A DNA stretch of 64,000 nucleotides from Roseateles violae (lineage in GTDB: Bacteria > Pseudomonadota > Gammaproteobacteria > Burkholderiales > Burkholderiaceae_C). How positions within the stretch are numbered: position 1 is the stretch's first letter; the number at the start of each line of letters is the position of its first letter. The translations under genes and the position numbers were made by a program. The stretch spans positions 620,001-684,000 of the forward strand of contig NZ_JAUHHC010000001.1 of NCBI RefSeq assembly GCF_030410485.1, given 5' to 3'. Shown one piece after another: positions 17,942-25,411 of the stretch. The notes under the pieces were generated by a model, which searched no databases, was not told where the DNA came from, and saw only the letters and a program-made list of their open reading frames with translations.

Positions 17942-18256
17942 ATGGATATCGAACAACTGCAGCGGCGGCTGCGCGACTTCGCCGCGGCACGGCGCTGGGA
18001 GCCCTATCAGACCCCGAAGAACCTGGCGATGGCGATGGTGGTCGAGGCGGCCGAGCTGGTCGAGATCTTCCAGTGGCTGACGCCGGAGGAATCGCTGGCG
18101 ATCGCCGACGATGCGGCGCGCCACCAGCATGTGGGCGAGGAGATCGCCGATGTGATGCTCTACCTGCTGCAGATCGCCGACCAATGCCAGGTCGACGTCG
18201 CCGCGGCGCTGGAGCGCAAGCTGGCGCTGAATGCGATCAAGCATCCGGTGCGCTGA
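17942..18256 (+). CDS. MazG-like nucleotide pyrophosphohydrolase, 104 aa
   Basis: Small all-alpha NTP pyrophosphatase. The metal-binding acidic motifs are EAAELVEIFQW (E-x-x-E) and EEIADVMLYLLQIAD (E-x-x-D), as in the MazG/DCTPP1 (RS21-C6) group, and the chain length of 104 matches single-domain members. These enzymes hydrolyse non-canonical or excess dNTPs to monophosphates and keep the pool clean. It is followed after 12 bases by a proofreading-type exonuclease, so both may serve replication fidelity. The start MDIEQLQRRL is preferred to an ATG 18 bases upstream; neither has a clear ribosome site. Confidence 0.88.
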   Translation: MDIEQLQRRLRDFAAARRWEPYQTPKNLAMAMVVEAAELVEIFQWLTPEESLAIADDAARHQHVGEEIADVMLYLLQIADQCQVDVAAALERKLALNAIKHPVR

Positions 18257-18268
18257 GCGGGGGGGCTG

Positions 18269-18934
18269 ATGAGCCGAAGATCTCAAACGGTCGCCGTGAT
18301 CGACTTCGAAACCACCGGCCTGTCGCCGACCGGCGGCGGCCGCGCCACCGAGATCGCCGCCGTGCTGCTGCGCGATGGCCAGCTCGTCGACAGCTACCAG
18401 AGCCTGATGAACAGCGGCGCCTGGGTGCCGCCCTTCATCGAACAGCTGACCGGCATCAGCAACGAGATGCTGGCCGCGGCGCCGCCGGCGGCAACGGTGA
18501 TGAGGGAGGTCGCGCGCTTCACCCAGGGCTGCCCGCTGGTCGCACACAACGCGGCCTTCGACCGTGGCTTCTGGCAGGCCGAACTGGCGCGCGCCGGCTG
18601 CGAGCCCGATCCGGCCCATCAGTTCGCCTGCACCCTGCTGCTGGCGCGCCGGCTTTATCCGGAGGCGCCCAACTGCCGGCTCGGCACCCTGGCCGCCCAT
18701 CACCGCCTGCCGGCCACCGGTCGTGCCCACCGCGCGCTGGCCGATGCGCAGATGGCCGCCCTTCTGCTGGCGCGCATGCAGTCCGATCTGGCGCTGCGCT
18801 TCGCGGGCGAGCTCGGGGCGCTGGTTGTCGAGCATGCGCTGCTGCTGCGCCTGCAGCGTGCCGGCCGCGCGGCGCTGCAACGCTGTGTGCGCGACTTTGC
18901 CGCCGAGCGCCAGGCATGCCTCACGCCGGCCTGA
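18269..18934 (+). CDS. DEDDh 3'-5' exonuclease (DNA polymerase III epsilon-like), 221 aa
   Basis: Exonuclease motifs in order: ExoI VIDFETTGLSP (Asp-x-Glu), ExoII VAHNAAFDRGFW (Asp), ExoIII GRAHRALADAQMAALLL (His and Asp). This is the DnaQ-type DEDDh fold. The C-terminal 50 residues are Arg/Leu-rich helix without a clear match to the polymerase-binding tail of DnaQ, so it is probably a DnaQ-like repair or RNase-T-type exonuclease, not the core epsilon subunit. Same strand and 12 bases after the MazG-like gene. Confidence 0.88.
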   Translation: MSRRSQTVAVIDFETTGLSPTGGGRATEIAAVLLRDGQLVDSYQSLMNSGAWVPPFIEQLTGISNEMLAAAPPAATVMREVARFTQGCPLVAHNAAFDRGFWQAELARAGCEPDPAHQFACTLLLARRLYPEAPNCRLGTLAAHHRLPATGRAHRALADAQMAALLLARMQSDLALRFAGELGALVVEHALLLRLQRAGRAALQRCVRDFAAERQACLTPA

Positions 18935-19057
18935 GCGACGAAGCAAGGGCGGAAGGAGAAGGCAAAAAATCGCGCTGTCAAGCCCGCCGCGGCGGCCCTT
19001 TGGCGCGCACAATCTTGCCCTTTCCCGTTTCATGTTCCGCTAGGTTTTTGATTCCGT

Positions 19058-19576
19058 ATGTCGAGTATTCAGGTTCGCCCCGCCACCTTGCGTGATGCCA
19101 AGGGCATCGCCGAGATTCATGTCTCGGCCTGGCAAGACGCCTATCGGGGCTTGCTGCCCGATGCGGTGCTGGATGCGCTGTCGGTGCAGAAGCGCCAGGC
19201 CTTCTGGCGCGAGGCCATCGATCTGTGCGAGCCGCAGGTGCTGGTCGCCCATATCGACAACGAGCTGATGGGCTTCGTCGGCTTCGATCGCTCGCGCGAC
19301 AAGGGCACGCCCTCGACCACCGGCGAGATCTGGGCAATGTACGCGAACCCGGTGCACTGGGACAAGGGCGTCGGCCTGGCGCTGTGGGACGCCGCGCGCG
19401 ACGGCCTGCAGGAAGAGGGCTGCACCAAGGTCACGCTGTGGACCTGGCTGCGCAACGAGCGCGCGCTGCGCTTCTTCGAGCTGGCCGGCTTCAAGCGCGA
19501 GCTGGGCAGCGCCAAGACCACCGAGGTCGGCGGCGTCCGGCTCGAGGAGCTGCGCCTGCAGCGCTCGCTGGTCTGA
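19058..19576 (+). CDS. GNAT-family N-acetyltransferase, 172 aa
   Basis: A complete GNAT domain: VRPATLRDAKGIAEIHVSAW (strand 1/helix 1), LVAHIDNELMGFVGFD, EIWAMYANPVHWDKGVGLAL (motif A acetyl-CoA loop, here with WDKGVG in place of the usual R-x-x-G-x-G/A), and TLWTWLRNERALRFFELAGF (motif B). The replaced loop Arg is a mild oddity. Substrate unknown. A strong terminator follows directly. Confidence 0.85.
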   Translation: MSSIQVRPATLRDAKGIAEIHVSAWQDAYRGLLPDAVLDALSVQKRQAFWREAIDLCEPQVLVAHIDNELMGFVGFDRSRDKGTPSTTGEIWAMYANPVHWDKGVGLALWDAARDGLQEEGCTKVTLWTWLRNERALRFFELAGFKRELGSAKTTEVGGVRLEELRLQRSLV

Positions 19577-19597
19577 ACCCGCGCCAGAGCCTGCAGG

Positions 19598-19630
19598 AAA
19601 CCAGCGCCCTCGGGGTCGCTGGTTTTTTTT
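19598..19630 (+). terminator. Rho-independent terminator
   Basis: Stem AAACCAGCG/CGCTGGTTT, 10-base loop, running into eight T residues after GG. Confidence 0.92.
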
Positions 19631-19750
19631 CGTCTGCTTTCTCCTGTTTATTTCGCTTTTTCTTCAACCAAGGGTCAAGTCTTGCCTAAAGCCGGTCGCG
19701 CGGCAAGGAAAGGATAAAGTAATGGCCCCTTACTTTCGGAAGTCCTTCAC

Positions 19751-20080
19751 GTGCTGGCCAAGCTCACCTCCAAGAATCAATTGACGCTGCCGAAAAGCGT
19801 GACCGAAGCACTGGGGCCGGTGCAGTATTTCGAGGTCCAGGCCAGGGCCGGGCAAATCATCCTGACGCCGGTGCGCATTCAGCGCGGCGATGCCGTGCGC
19901 GCCAAGCTGGCCGAGCTGGCGATCGACGAGAAAACGCTGGCCCAGGCCTTGAGCTGGGCGCAGCCGGTGGCGAAGAAAAAACCGGCAGTCAAAAAACCGG
20001 CCGTCAAGAAGCCGCTCGCGGCCAAAACCGCGGTGGCCAGGAAGAAACCGGCCGCCACCAAGAAGGCCGCCGCGCGATGA
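19751..20080 (+). CDS. AbrB/SpoVT-like antitoxin with histone H1-like tail, 109 aa
   Basis: GTG start. Residues 1-45 form a swapped-hairpin AbrB-type DNA-binding domain (LAKLTSKNQLTLPKSVTEAL, then a strand pair around QARAGQIILTPV). From about residue 73 the chain is a Lys/Ala/Pro-rich tail with repeated KKPAVKKP units, like histone H1-type DNA-compacting tails. The stop overlaps the PIN-domain gene by ATGA, the usual antitoxin-toxin order. Expected role: bind and neutralise the partner and repress the pair's promoter. The tail is unusual for an antitoxin. Confidence 0.8.
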   Translation: MLAKLTSKNQLTLPKSVTEALGPVQYFEVQARAGQIILTPVRIQRGDAVRAKLAELAIDEKTLAQALSWAQPVAKKKPAVKKPAVKKPLAAKTAVARKKPAATKKAAAR

Positions 20081-20517
20081 GCCGGCGCAGCAAGAAAGGC
20101 GGCGCGAGTGCGCCCCGCGTCGTGCTCGACACCGGTTTGCTGCTGCATGCGCTGCTGCTGGGCGACGACAAGGCCAGGCGGCTGCGTCAGGCCTGGCAGG
20201 GCGGCGCCTGCCGGCCGCTGATCGCCGCCGCCACCGCGCAGCTGCTGATGCGGGCGCTGGCCTGCCCGGCGTTGAAGCTCAACGCCGCCCAGCAGCAGGA
20301 GTTGCTGGCCGATTTCCTGCCCTATGCCGAGGTGGTCGCCGATCCGGCGCCGCGCTCGCGCGGGCAGGCCTCGGCAAGCCTGCAATTGGCCGTCTCGACG
20401 GCGGCGCGGGCCGAGCAGCTGGTCAGCGATTGCGGCCGCACGCGGGGGGCGTTTTCGCGTCTCGGCGCGGTCCCCTGCGGACTGCTGTGCAGCGAGGAAT
20501 TTTTGACATCGCTATGA
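20077..20517 (+). CDS. PIN-domain protein (toxin-like, active site degenerate), 146 aa
   Basis: Begins with a basic stretch, then RVVLDTGLLLHALLLG, the first PIN strand with the leading Asp. Domain layout resembles the COG1569 PIN_3 toxins, RNases that need three or four acidic residues. Here the position of the second acid reads AQLLMRAL (Gln for Glu) and the usual RDPDD-type segment is replaced by PAPRSRGQAS; only the last Asp in LVSDCGR remains clear. It may be inactive as an RNase or may use other ligands. Overlaps the antitoxin-like gene by 4 bases. Confidence 0.75.
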   Translation: MSRRSKKGGASAPRVVLDTGLLLHALLLGDDKARRLRQAWQGGACRPLIAAATAQLLMRALACPALKLNAAQQQELLADFLPYAEVVADPAPRSRGQASASLQLAVSTAARAEQLVSDCGRTRGAFSRLGAVPCGLLCSEEFLTSL

Positions 20518-20568
20518 GCTAATCCCGAGCGAAAAGCGCGTGCTGCTCTGCTAGATTCCCGGCCCAGT

Positions 20569-20787
20569 ATGAATCGTTTCGATCAGGGCGTCGCCACGGG
20601 CATGTGGCGCGTCATTTTTTATGAGCGCGTGGGCAATCGCGTGCGCCTGGACCGCACCGGTCCCTGGCTGCCGACCCGCAGGCTGGCCCAGCAATGGGCG
20701 GACTGGTTTCTGCAGCGGGGCTATCACGTCGCGCTGCAGGACCAGTCGGGCGGGCTCGACCGCATCAGCAACGGCCTGCCGAGCTGA
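20569..20787 (+). CDS. Small hypothetical protein, 72 aa
   Basis: Not recognised. The sequence is compact and non-repetitive with many aromatics (MWRVIFYERVGNRVRLDRTG, QQWADWFLQRGYHVAL), which argues for a real folded protein over a chance frame, but no ribosome site is visible. It ends 4 bases before the convergent HNH-like gene and follows the PIN gene by 51 bases. Confidence 0.5.
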   Translation: MNRFDQGVATGMWRVIFYERVGNRVRLDRTGPWLPTRRLAQQWADWFLQRGYHVALQDQSGGLDRISNGLPS

Positions 20788-20791
20788 GCGC

Positions 20792-21877
20792 TCAGTGCAG
20801 CGGCGCCAGGCCTCTGCCGTTGAAACCCTTGCGCTCCAGCGCCCAACCCTCGGTGGCAATCGCGTCGGCATGGCGCTGCACATGGACGGTCGCCAGGCGC
20901 TTGGCGGCCGCGCGCTGGACCAGAGCCTCGGCCTGGGCCGGCGTCAGCTGCAGCGCGAAGCGGGCCCAGCGCTTTTGCAGCAGCGGCTGCAGCCAGGCGT
21001 CCTCCAGCGCCCAGCGGATCTGCTGCGCATCGTTCAGCTCCTTGACCGCCAGCACGCGCGGCGCCAGGGCCAGCACGAAGCGGTTGAAATCGGCGCGGAT
21101 CGCGTCGCCGGGCAGCAGGGCCTCGATGCGGGCCAGGCGCTGGCTCCAGCCGGGCGTCGCCAGCTGGCGCGTCACCAGCGCCTGCAGCGCCTGGATCGGG
21201 TTGAACAGGCGCAGGCGGTTCGGCGGCAGCACGGCCAGCGGGATCTGCGCCGCCTCTTCGTGCGTCAGTTCGGTGACGAAGCTGGCCAGCGTCGCGAGGC
21301 GCTGCCATTCGGCCGGGCCCAGGCCGGCGATGCGCTGGATCGGGCCGCGGGCGACGCTTTGCGCCAGCGCGTTCAGCTGGGCATGGCCCTGTTCGCCCTT
21401 GGCCGCATTGGCGGCACGGCTCATCACGGCCAGATTGCCGGCCGCATAGCCGGCGTCGTTGCGCACGCGGTCGACCGAGCGCTGGGCGTTGTCGCCGGCC
21501 CGGTCGTTCAGCGGGCGACGGGTGATCGGGCAATGCTCGACGTCGATCTGCTGCAGATAGTTGGGCGTCAGCTGCACCTCCTCGAAGCTGCGGCCGCGCG
21601 CCCAGGCATGGGTGCGCAGCAGCAGCCACATCTGCGTGTGGCGGTGGGCGCGCAGGGTGCGGCGGCCGAAGGTGGCGCTGCCGGCATGCCAGCCCTGGCG
21701 CAGGGGCGAGGCGGCGAACAGGTGCTCGACCGGCGGGCGCAGACCATGGTGGGCGAAGTCCCAGCCCAGGGCCAGGCCCAGGCTCGAATGGGCCGGCGCG
21801 GCCTGCATCTCGAGCTCGTACTGGACGGCGCATGGCGCCGTGGATGCGGAAGCGGAAACTGCTGCGATCTGTGCCAT
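20792..21877 (-). CDS. HNH-like protein divergent from a WYL regulator, 361 aa
   Basis: Start chosen at ATG 21877 because AAGGAG lies 7 bases before it, while upstream ATGs at 21883 and 21964 are badly placed. The middle part has IDVEHCPITRRPLND and, after RVRNDAGYAAGNLAVMSRAA, NAAKG; the R-x(n)-GY-x-x-GN-x-x-x-(S)-x-x-x-N-x-x-K pattern is common in phage-type HNH endonucleases. The catalytic His is not certain. The remainder is helical and unassigned. Divergent from the WYL gene with 76 bases between, so it is the likely target of that regulator. A defence or DNA-processing role is inference. Confidence 0.65.
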   Translation of the reverse strand: MAQIAAVSASASTAPCAVQYELEMQAAPAHSSLGLALGWDFAHHGLRPPVEHLFAASPLRQGWHAGSATFGRRTLRAHRHTQMWLLLRTHAWARGRSFEEVQLTPNYLQQIDVEHCPITRRPLNDRAGDNAQRSVDRVRNDAGYAAGNLAVMSRAANAAKGEQGHAQLNALAQSVARGPIQRIAGLGPAEWQRLATLASFVTELTHEEAAQIPLAVLPPNRLRLFNPIQALQALVTRQLATPGWSQRLARIEALLPGDAIRADFNRFVLALAPRVLAVKELNDAQQIRWALEDAWLQPLLQKRWARFALQLTPAQAEALVQRAAAKRLATVHVQRHADAIATEGWALERKGFNGRGLAPLH

Positions 21878-21925
21878 GGTCATGCTCCTTGCGGTTTGCG
21901 TATGGCACAGTGTGGATCGTATGTA

Positions 21926-21940
21926 GCTCATGGCGTGAGC
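21926..21940. promoter_or_regulatory. Inverted repeat in the WYL/HNH divergent promoter region
   Basis: GCTCA-5 bases-TGAGC, 14 bases before the WYL start codon and centred in the 76-base divergent gap. A plausible operator for the WYL protein; no binding data. Confidence 0.35.
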
Positions 21941-21953
21941 CAGTAAAAAACAA

Positions 21954-22946
21954 ATGGACCGCACCGAACGTTTCTACAAGATAGAGATGCTGATCCGCAG
22001 CCGCGAATGCGTCAGCTTCGCCGCCCTGCTGGAGGCGCTGGAGGTGTCGCCGGCGACGCTGAAGCGCGATCTGCAATACCTGCGCGAGCGCATGGACGCG
22101 CCGATCGAGTACGACGCCGCCGCCAACGGCTACCGCTTCGGCCAGCAATGGCGCGGCCAGAAGCATGAGCTGCCGGGCGTCTGGTTCAGCGAGAAGGAGC
22201 TGCACGCGCTGCTGACCATGCACCAGATGCTGGCCAGCCTGGACGAGGAGGGCATCCTGAGCCGCCATCTGCAGCCGATGTTCGACAAGCTGACCGGCAT
22301 GATGGGCGCCGACGCGGCCGAGGCGCAGGAGCTGACGCGGCGGGTCAAGCTGATCAGCACCGCGCGGCGCAAGGCACCGTCCGAGTTCTTCGAGACGGTC
22401 GGCAGCGCCGTCGTCAAGCGCCAGCGCCTGCGCCTGCACTACCGCCGGCGCGGCGGCCAGGGCGAGCCGGCCGCCAGCGAGCGCGTCGTCTCACCGCAGC
22501 GCCTGGTCCATTACCGCAACACCTGGTACCTGGACGCCTGGTGCCATCGCAGCGAAGGCTTCCGCCGCTTTGCGCTCGACGCCATGGAGGGTGCCGAGCT
22601 CTTGTCCGAAGCGGCGCGCACCGTGTCGACGAAGGAGCTGGAGGCGCAGCTGGACCAGGGCTACGGCATCTTTGCCGGCGGCCAGGCGCGACACGCCGAG
22701 CTGATCTTCAGCGCCGAGGCGGCGCAATGGGTGGCGCGGGAGGAATGGCATCCGGCCCAGCGCAGCGAATGGCTGGCGGACGGCCGCTGGCGCCTGCTGG
22801 TGCCGTATGTCGATGCGACCGAGCTGCTGATGGACCTCTTGCGCCATGCCGGCGAGGTCCAGGTGCTGGCGCCGGCCGAGCTGCGCGAGGCCTATGCCCA
22901 GCGGCTGCGCGCGGCGGCCGCTCAGTTGGACGAAGGATCTTCCTGA
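21954..22946 (+). CDS. WYL-domain transcriptional regulator, 330 aa
   Basis: N-terminal DeoR-type winged helix (residues 1-60: FYKIEMLIRSRECVSFAALL, VSPATLKRDLQYLRERM), a helical middle, then the WYL domain with RLRLHYRRR, SPQRLVHYRNTWYLDAWC and FRRFALDAMEGAEL, and a C-terminal WCX extension (AELIFSAEAAQWVAREEW). WYL regulators bind nucleic-acid-derived or other ligands and frequently control neighbouring defence genes. It starts 76 bases from the divergent HNH-like gene. Its 3' end overlaps the adenosyltransferase gene, on the other strand, by 25 bases. Confidence 0.9.
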   Translation: MDRTERFYKIEMLIRSRECVSFAALLEALEVSPATLKRDLQYLRERMDAPIEYDAAANGYRFGQQWRGQKHELPGVWFSEKELHALLTMHQMLASLDEEGILSRHLQPMFDKLTGMMGADAAEAQELTRRVKLISTARRKAPSEFFETVGSAVVKRQRLRLHYRRRGGQGEPAASERVVSPQRLVHYRNTWYLDAWCHRSEGFRRFALDAMEGAELLSEAARTVSTKELEAQLDQGYGIFAGGQARHAELIFSAEAAQWVAREEWHPAQRSEWLADGRWRLLVPYVDATELLMDLLRHAGEVQVLAPAELREAYAQRLRAAAAQLDEGSS

Positions 22947-23509
22947 CGCTTGAGCCGCTCGCTGTGCCAGTAGACGTCGTCGCCGCCCAGGCCGTCCAGA
23001 TTGGCGCGGTTCAGCACCCGGGCCAGCACGAACAGCAGGTCGGACAGGCGGTTCAGGTACTGGCGCGGCGCGGCATTGATCGCCTCCGTGCCGGCCAAGG
23101 TGACGACGGCGCGCTCGGCGCGGCGGGCGACCGTGCGGCAGACATGCGAGATCGCCGCGCTGCGCGTGCCGGCCGGCAGGATGAATTCCTTCAGCCGCGG
23201 CAGGTTGGCGTTGTAATGGGCCAGGGCCTCGTCCAGGCGCAGCACCGCGTCCATCTTCAGCAGTTCGTAGCCGGGCATGCACAGCTCGCCGCCCAGATTG
23301 AACAGCTCGTGCTGGATCGTGATCAGCAGTTCGCACACATCGTCGGACAGTGGCTCAGCCAGCAGCACGCCGATCTGCGAGTTCAGTTCGTCGACATCGC
23401 CCATGGCCTGCACGCGCAGGTGGTCCTTGGGCACGCGCGTGCCGTCGCCGAGGCCGGTCGTGCCGTCGTCGCCGGTGCGGGTCGCGATTTGTGAAAGTCG
23501 GTTGGCCAT
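22922..23509 (-). CDS. Cob(I)alamin adenosyltransferase, PduO type
   Basis: 195 aa. The ATP-binding N-terminus TRTGDDGTTGLGDGTRVPK (residues 10-28) is the PduO-type signature, followed by GDVDELNSQIGVL, CRTVARRAERAVVTL and YLNRLSDLLFVLARVLN. The enzyme transfers an adenosyl group from ATP to cob(I)alamin, making coenzyme B12. Trimeric five-helix bundle, cytoplasmic. No B12-dependent mutase is in the window. Confidence 0.95.
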   Translation of the reverse strand: MANRLSQIATRTGDDGTTGLGDGTRVPKDHLRVQAMGDVDELNSQIGVLLAEPLSDDVCELLITIQHELFNLGGELCMPGYELLKMDAVLRLDEALAHYNANLPRLKEFILPAGTRSAAISHVCRTVARRAERAVVTLAGTEAINAAPRQYLNRLSDLLFVLARVLNRANLDGLGGDDVYWHSERLKRQEDPSSN

Positions 23510-23550
23510 GGGTGCGGGTTCGTCGGGCGAAACCCGCATCTTGCCCCAAC

Positions 23551-23754
23551 TCAGGTCTGCGGGGGCGGGTGGCGGTGCAGGTGGCGGTGCCGCTCGGTCG
23601 GCTGCTGCCACAGGCTCAGATGCGGCTCCTGCTTGGGTGTGAACAGGCCGCGCCACCAGAGCTTCAAGACGTCCCAGCGCAGCGCGCCAGCCAGGGCCAG
23701 CAGCAGCACCGCCAGCAGCAAGAGCCATTCGAGAGCATGGTTGGTGACCATCAT
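23551..23754 (-). CDS. Small membrane protein with His-rich tail, 67 aa
   Basis: One transmembrane helix near the N-terminus (ALEWLLLLAVLLLALAGAL) followed by a cytoplasmic-looking segment LRWDVLKLWWRGLFTPKQEPH and a tail with RHRHLHRHPPPQT. GGAG seven bases before ATG 23754 supports this start over 23766. Family not recognised. It is 41 bases upstream of the adenosyltransferase start on the same strand. The terminal His run could bind metal, but this is speculation. Confidence 0.6.
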   Translation of the reverse strand: MMVTNHALEWLLLLAVLLLALAGALRWDVLKLWWRGLFTPKQEPHLSLWQQPTERHRHLHRHPPPQT

Positions 23755-23853
23755 GTCCGTCTCCATCGGATGCCCAGGCGGCCATCGTGGCACCGCCGGC
23801 GCCGGCATGCAAGTGCTGCCAGAATCGTCGAAGCAACAGCCCGGAGACCGACC

Positions 23854-25284
23854 ATGAATGCCAGCGCGCCCCACGCCCATCTGATGCAGCCGCAACTCAC
23901 GCCGCGGCCGCTGCCGGCCGAGATGCTGGAGGCGCTGAAGGCGCGCTTCGGCGCCCAGCGCTGCTCGACCGCGCTGGCGGTGCGCGAGCAGCATGGCCGC
24001 GACGAGTCGGTGTTCGACGTGCCGCCGCCCGAGGTCGTCGTCTATGCCGAGAGCAGCGAGGAGGTCGCCTTCGTCGTCGCGCTGGCACAGCGCCACCGGG
24101 TGCCGGTGATTCCGTATGGCGCCGGCTCCTCGCTGGAAGGCCATCTGCTGGCGGTGCAGGGCGGGGTCAGCCTCGATCTCTCGCGCATGAACAAGATCCT
24201 GCGCGTCAATGCCGAGGACCTGACCGTCACCGTGCAGGCCGGCGTCACCCGCAACCAGCTGAATGCCGAGATCCGCCACCAGGGCCTGTTCTTCCCGATC
24301 GACCCGGGGGCGGACGCCTCGCTGGGCGGCATGGCGGCGACGCGGGCCAGCGGCACGAACGCGGTGCGCTACGGCACGATGCGCGAGAACGTGCTGGCGC
24401 TGGCCGTCGTCACGCCGCAGGGCGAACTGATACAGACCGGCACCCGGGCGCGCAAGAGCAGCGCCGGCTACGACCTCAGCCGGCTCTATATCGGCAGCGA
24501 GGGCACTTTGGGCGTGATCTGCGAGCTGACGCTGAAGCTGTATCCGCTGCCCGAGGCGATCTCCGCGGCGGTCTGCTTCTTCCCCTCCATCGATGCCGCG
24601 GTGCAGGCGACGATACAGATCATCCAGATCGGCGTACCGATCGCGCGCTGCGAGTTGCTGGACGCCAATGCGGTGCGCGCCGTCAATGCGCACGACCGCC
24701 TGGGCCTGCGCGAGGCGCCGATGCTGCTGATGGAATTCCACGGCTCGGAGGCCGGCGTCGCCGAGCAGGCCGGCACCGTGCAGGAGGTCGCGCGCGAATT
24801 CGGCGGCGAGGACTTCGACTGGGCAACGACGCCGGAGGCGCGCACCAAGCTCTGGACCGCGCGCCACCACGCCTATCTATCGGGCCTGCAGATGCGACCC
24901 GGCTGCCGCGCGGTGACCACCGACACCTGCGTGCCGATCTCGCGCCTGGCCGAATCGATCAATGAATCGGTCCGGGAGGTGCAAGAGGCCGGCCTGCCCT
25001 ATTTCATCGTCGGCCATGTCGGCGACGGCAATTTCCACCTCGCCTATCTGATCGATCCGAATGTCCCGGCCGAGCGCGAGACGGCCGAGCGCCTGTCGGC
25101 GCAGATGGTGCAGCGCGCGCTGCGGCTGGAAGGCACCTGCACCGGCGAGCATGGCGTCGGCCTGCACAAGCAGGGCTTTCTGCTCGACGAGGCCGGCGAG
25201 GGCGCCGTCGAGGTGATGCGTTCGCTGAAGCGCGCGCTCGACCCGCACAACATCATGAACCCCGGCAAGATCTTCACGCTCTGA
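23854..25284 (+). CDS. FAD-linked D-lactate dehydrogenase / glycolate oxidase-like protein, 476 aa
   Basis: Vanillyl-alcohol-oxidase-type flavoprotein. The FAD-binding N-terminal half has VIPYGAGSSLEGHLL, VTVQAGVTRNQLN, FFPIDPGADASLGGM and YDLSRLYIGSEGTLGVI; the C-terminal half has FIVGHVGDGNFH and GTCTGEHGVGLHKQ (active-site His region), ending HNIMNPGKIFTL. Matches the LDHD/GlcD group that oxidises D-lactate or related D-2-hydroxy acids and passes electrons to cytochrome or quinone. No GlcE/GlcF partners are adjacent, favouring a one-component D-lactate dehydrogenase. Confidence 0.9.
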   Translation: MNASAPHAHLMQPQLTPRPLPAEMLEALKARFGAQRCSTALAVREQHGRDESVFDVPPPEVVVYAESSEEVAFVVALAQRHRVPVIPYGAGSSLEGHLLAVQGGVSLDLSRMNKILRVNAEDLTVTVQAGVTRNQLNAEIRHQGLFFPIDPGADASLGGMAATRASGTNAVRYGTMRENVLALAVVTPQGELIQTGTRARKSSAGYDLSRLYIGSEGTLGVICELTLKLYPLPEAISAAVCFFPSIDAAVQATIQIIQIGVPIARCELLDANAVRAVNAHDRLGLREAPMLLMEFHGSEAGVAEQAGTVQEVAREFGGEDFDWATTPEARTKLWTARHHAYLSGLQMRPGCRAVTTDTCVPISRLAESINESVREVQEAGLPYFIVGHVGDGNFHLAYLIDPNVPAERETAERLSAQMVQRALRLEGTCTGEHGVGLHKQGFLLDEAGEGAVEVMRSLKRALDPHNIMNPGKIFTL

Positions 25285-25336
25285 ACCAGGCGTCCGTGGC
25301 GCCCGCGTGCCGAGCGCCGGGCCGCTGTGGTGATGG

Positions 25337-25379
25337 GCTTGCGGCTCGACGCCGCAAGCGCTATCGGCGTCTCGCCGAT
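25337..25379. terminator. Tandem hairpins between convergent genes
   Basis: Two perfect stems: GCTTGCGGC/GCCGCAAGC (loop TCGAC) and ATCGGCG/CGCCGAT (loop TCT). No T run, so a bidirectional terminator is likely but not certain. Confidence 0.5.
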
Positions 25380-25411
25380 GGCCGGCCAAGGTACTTCTTG
25401 GACGAGGGGCC

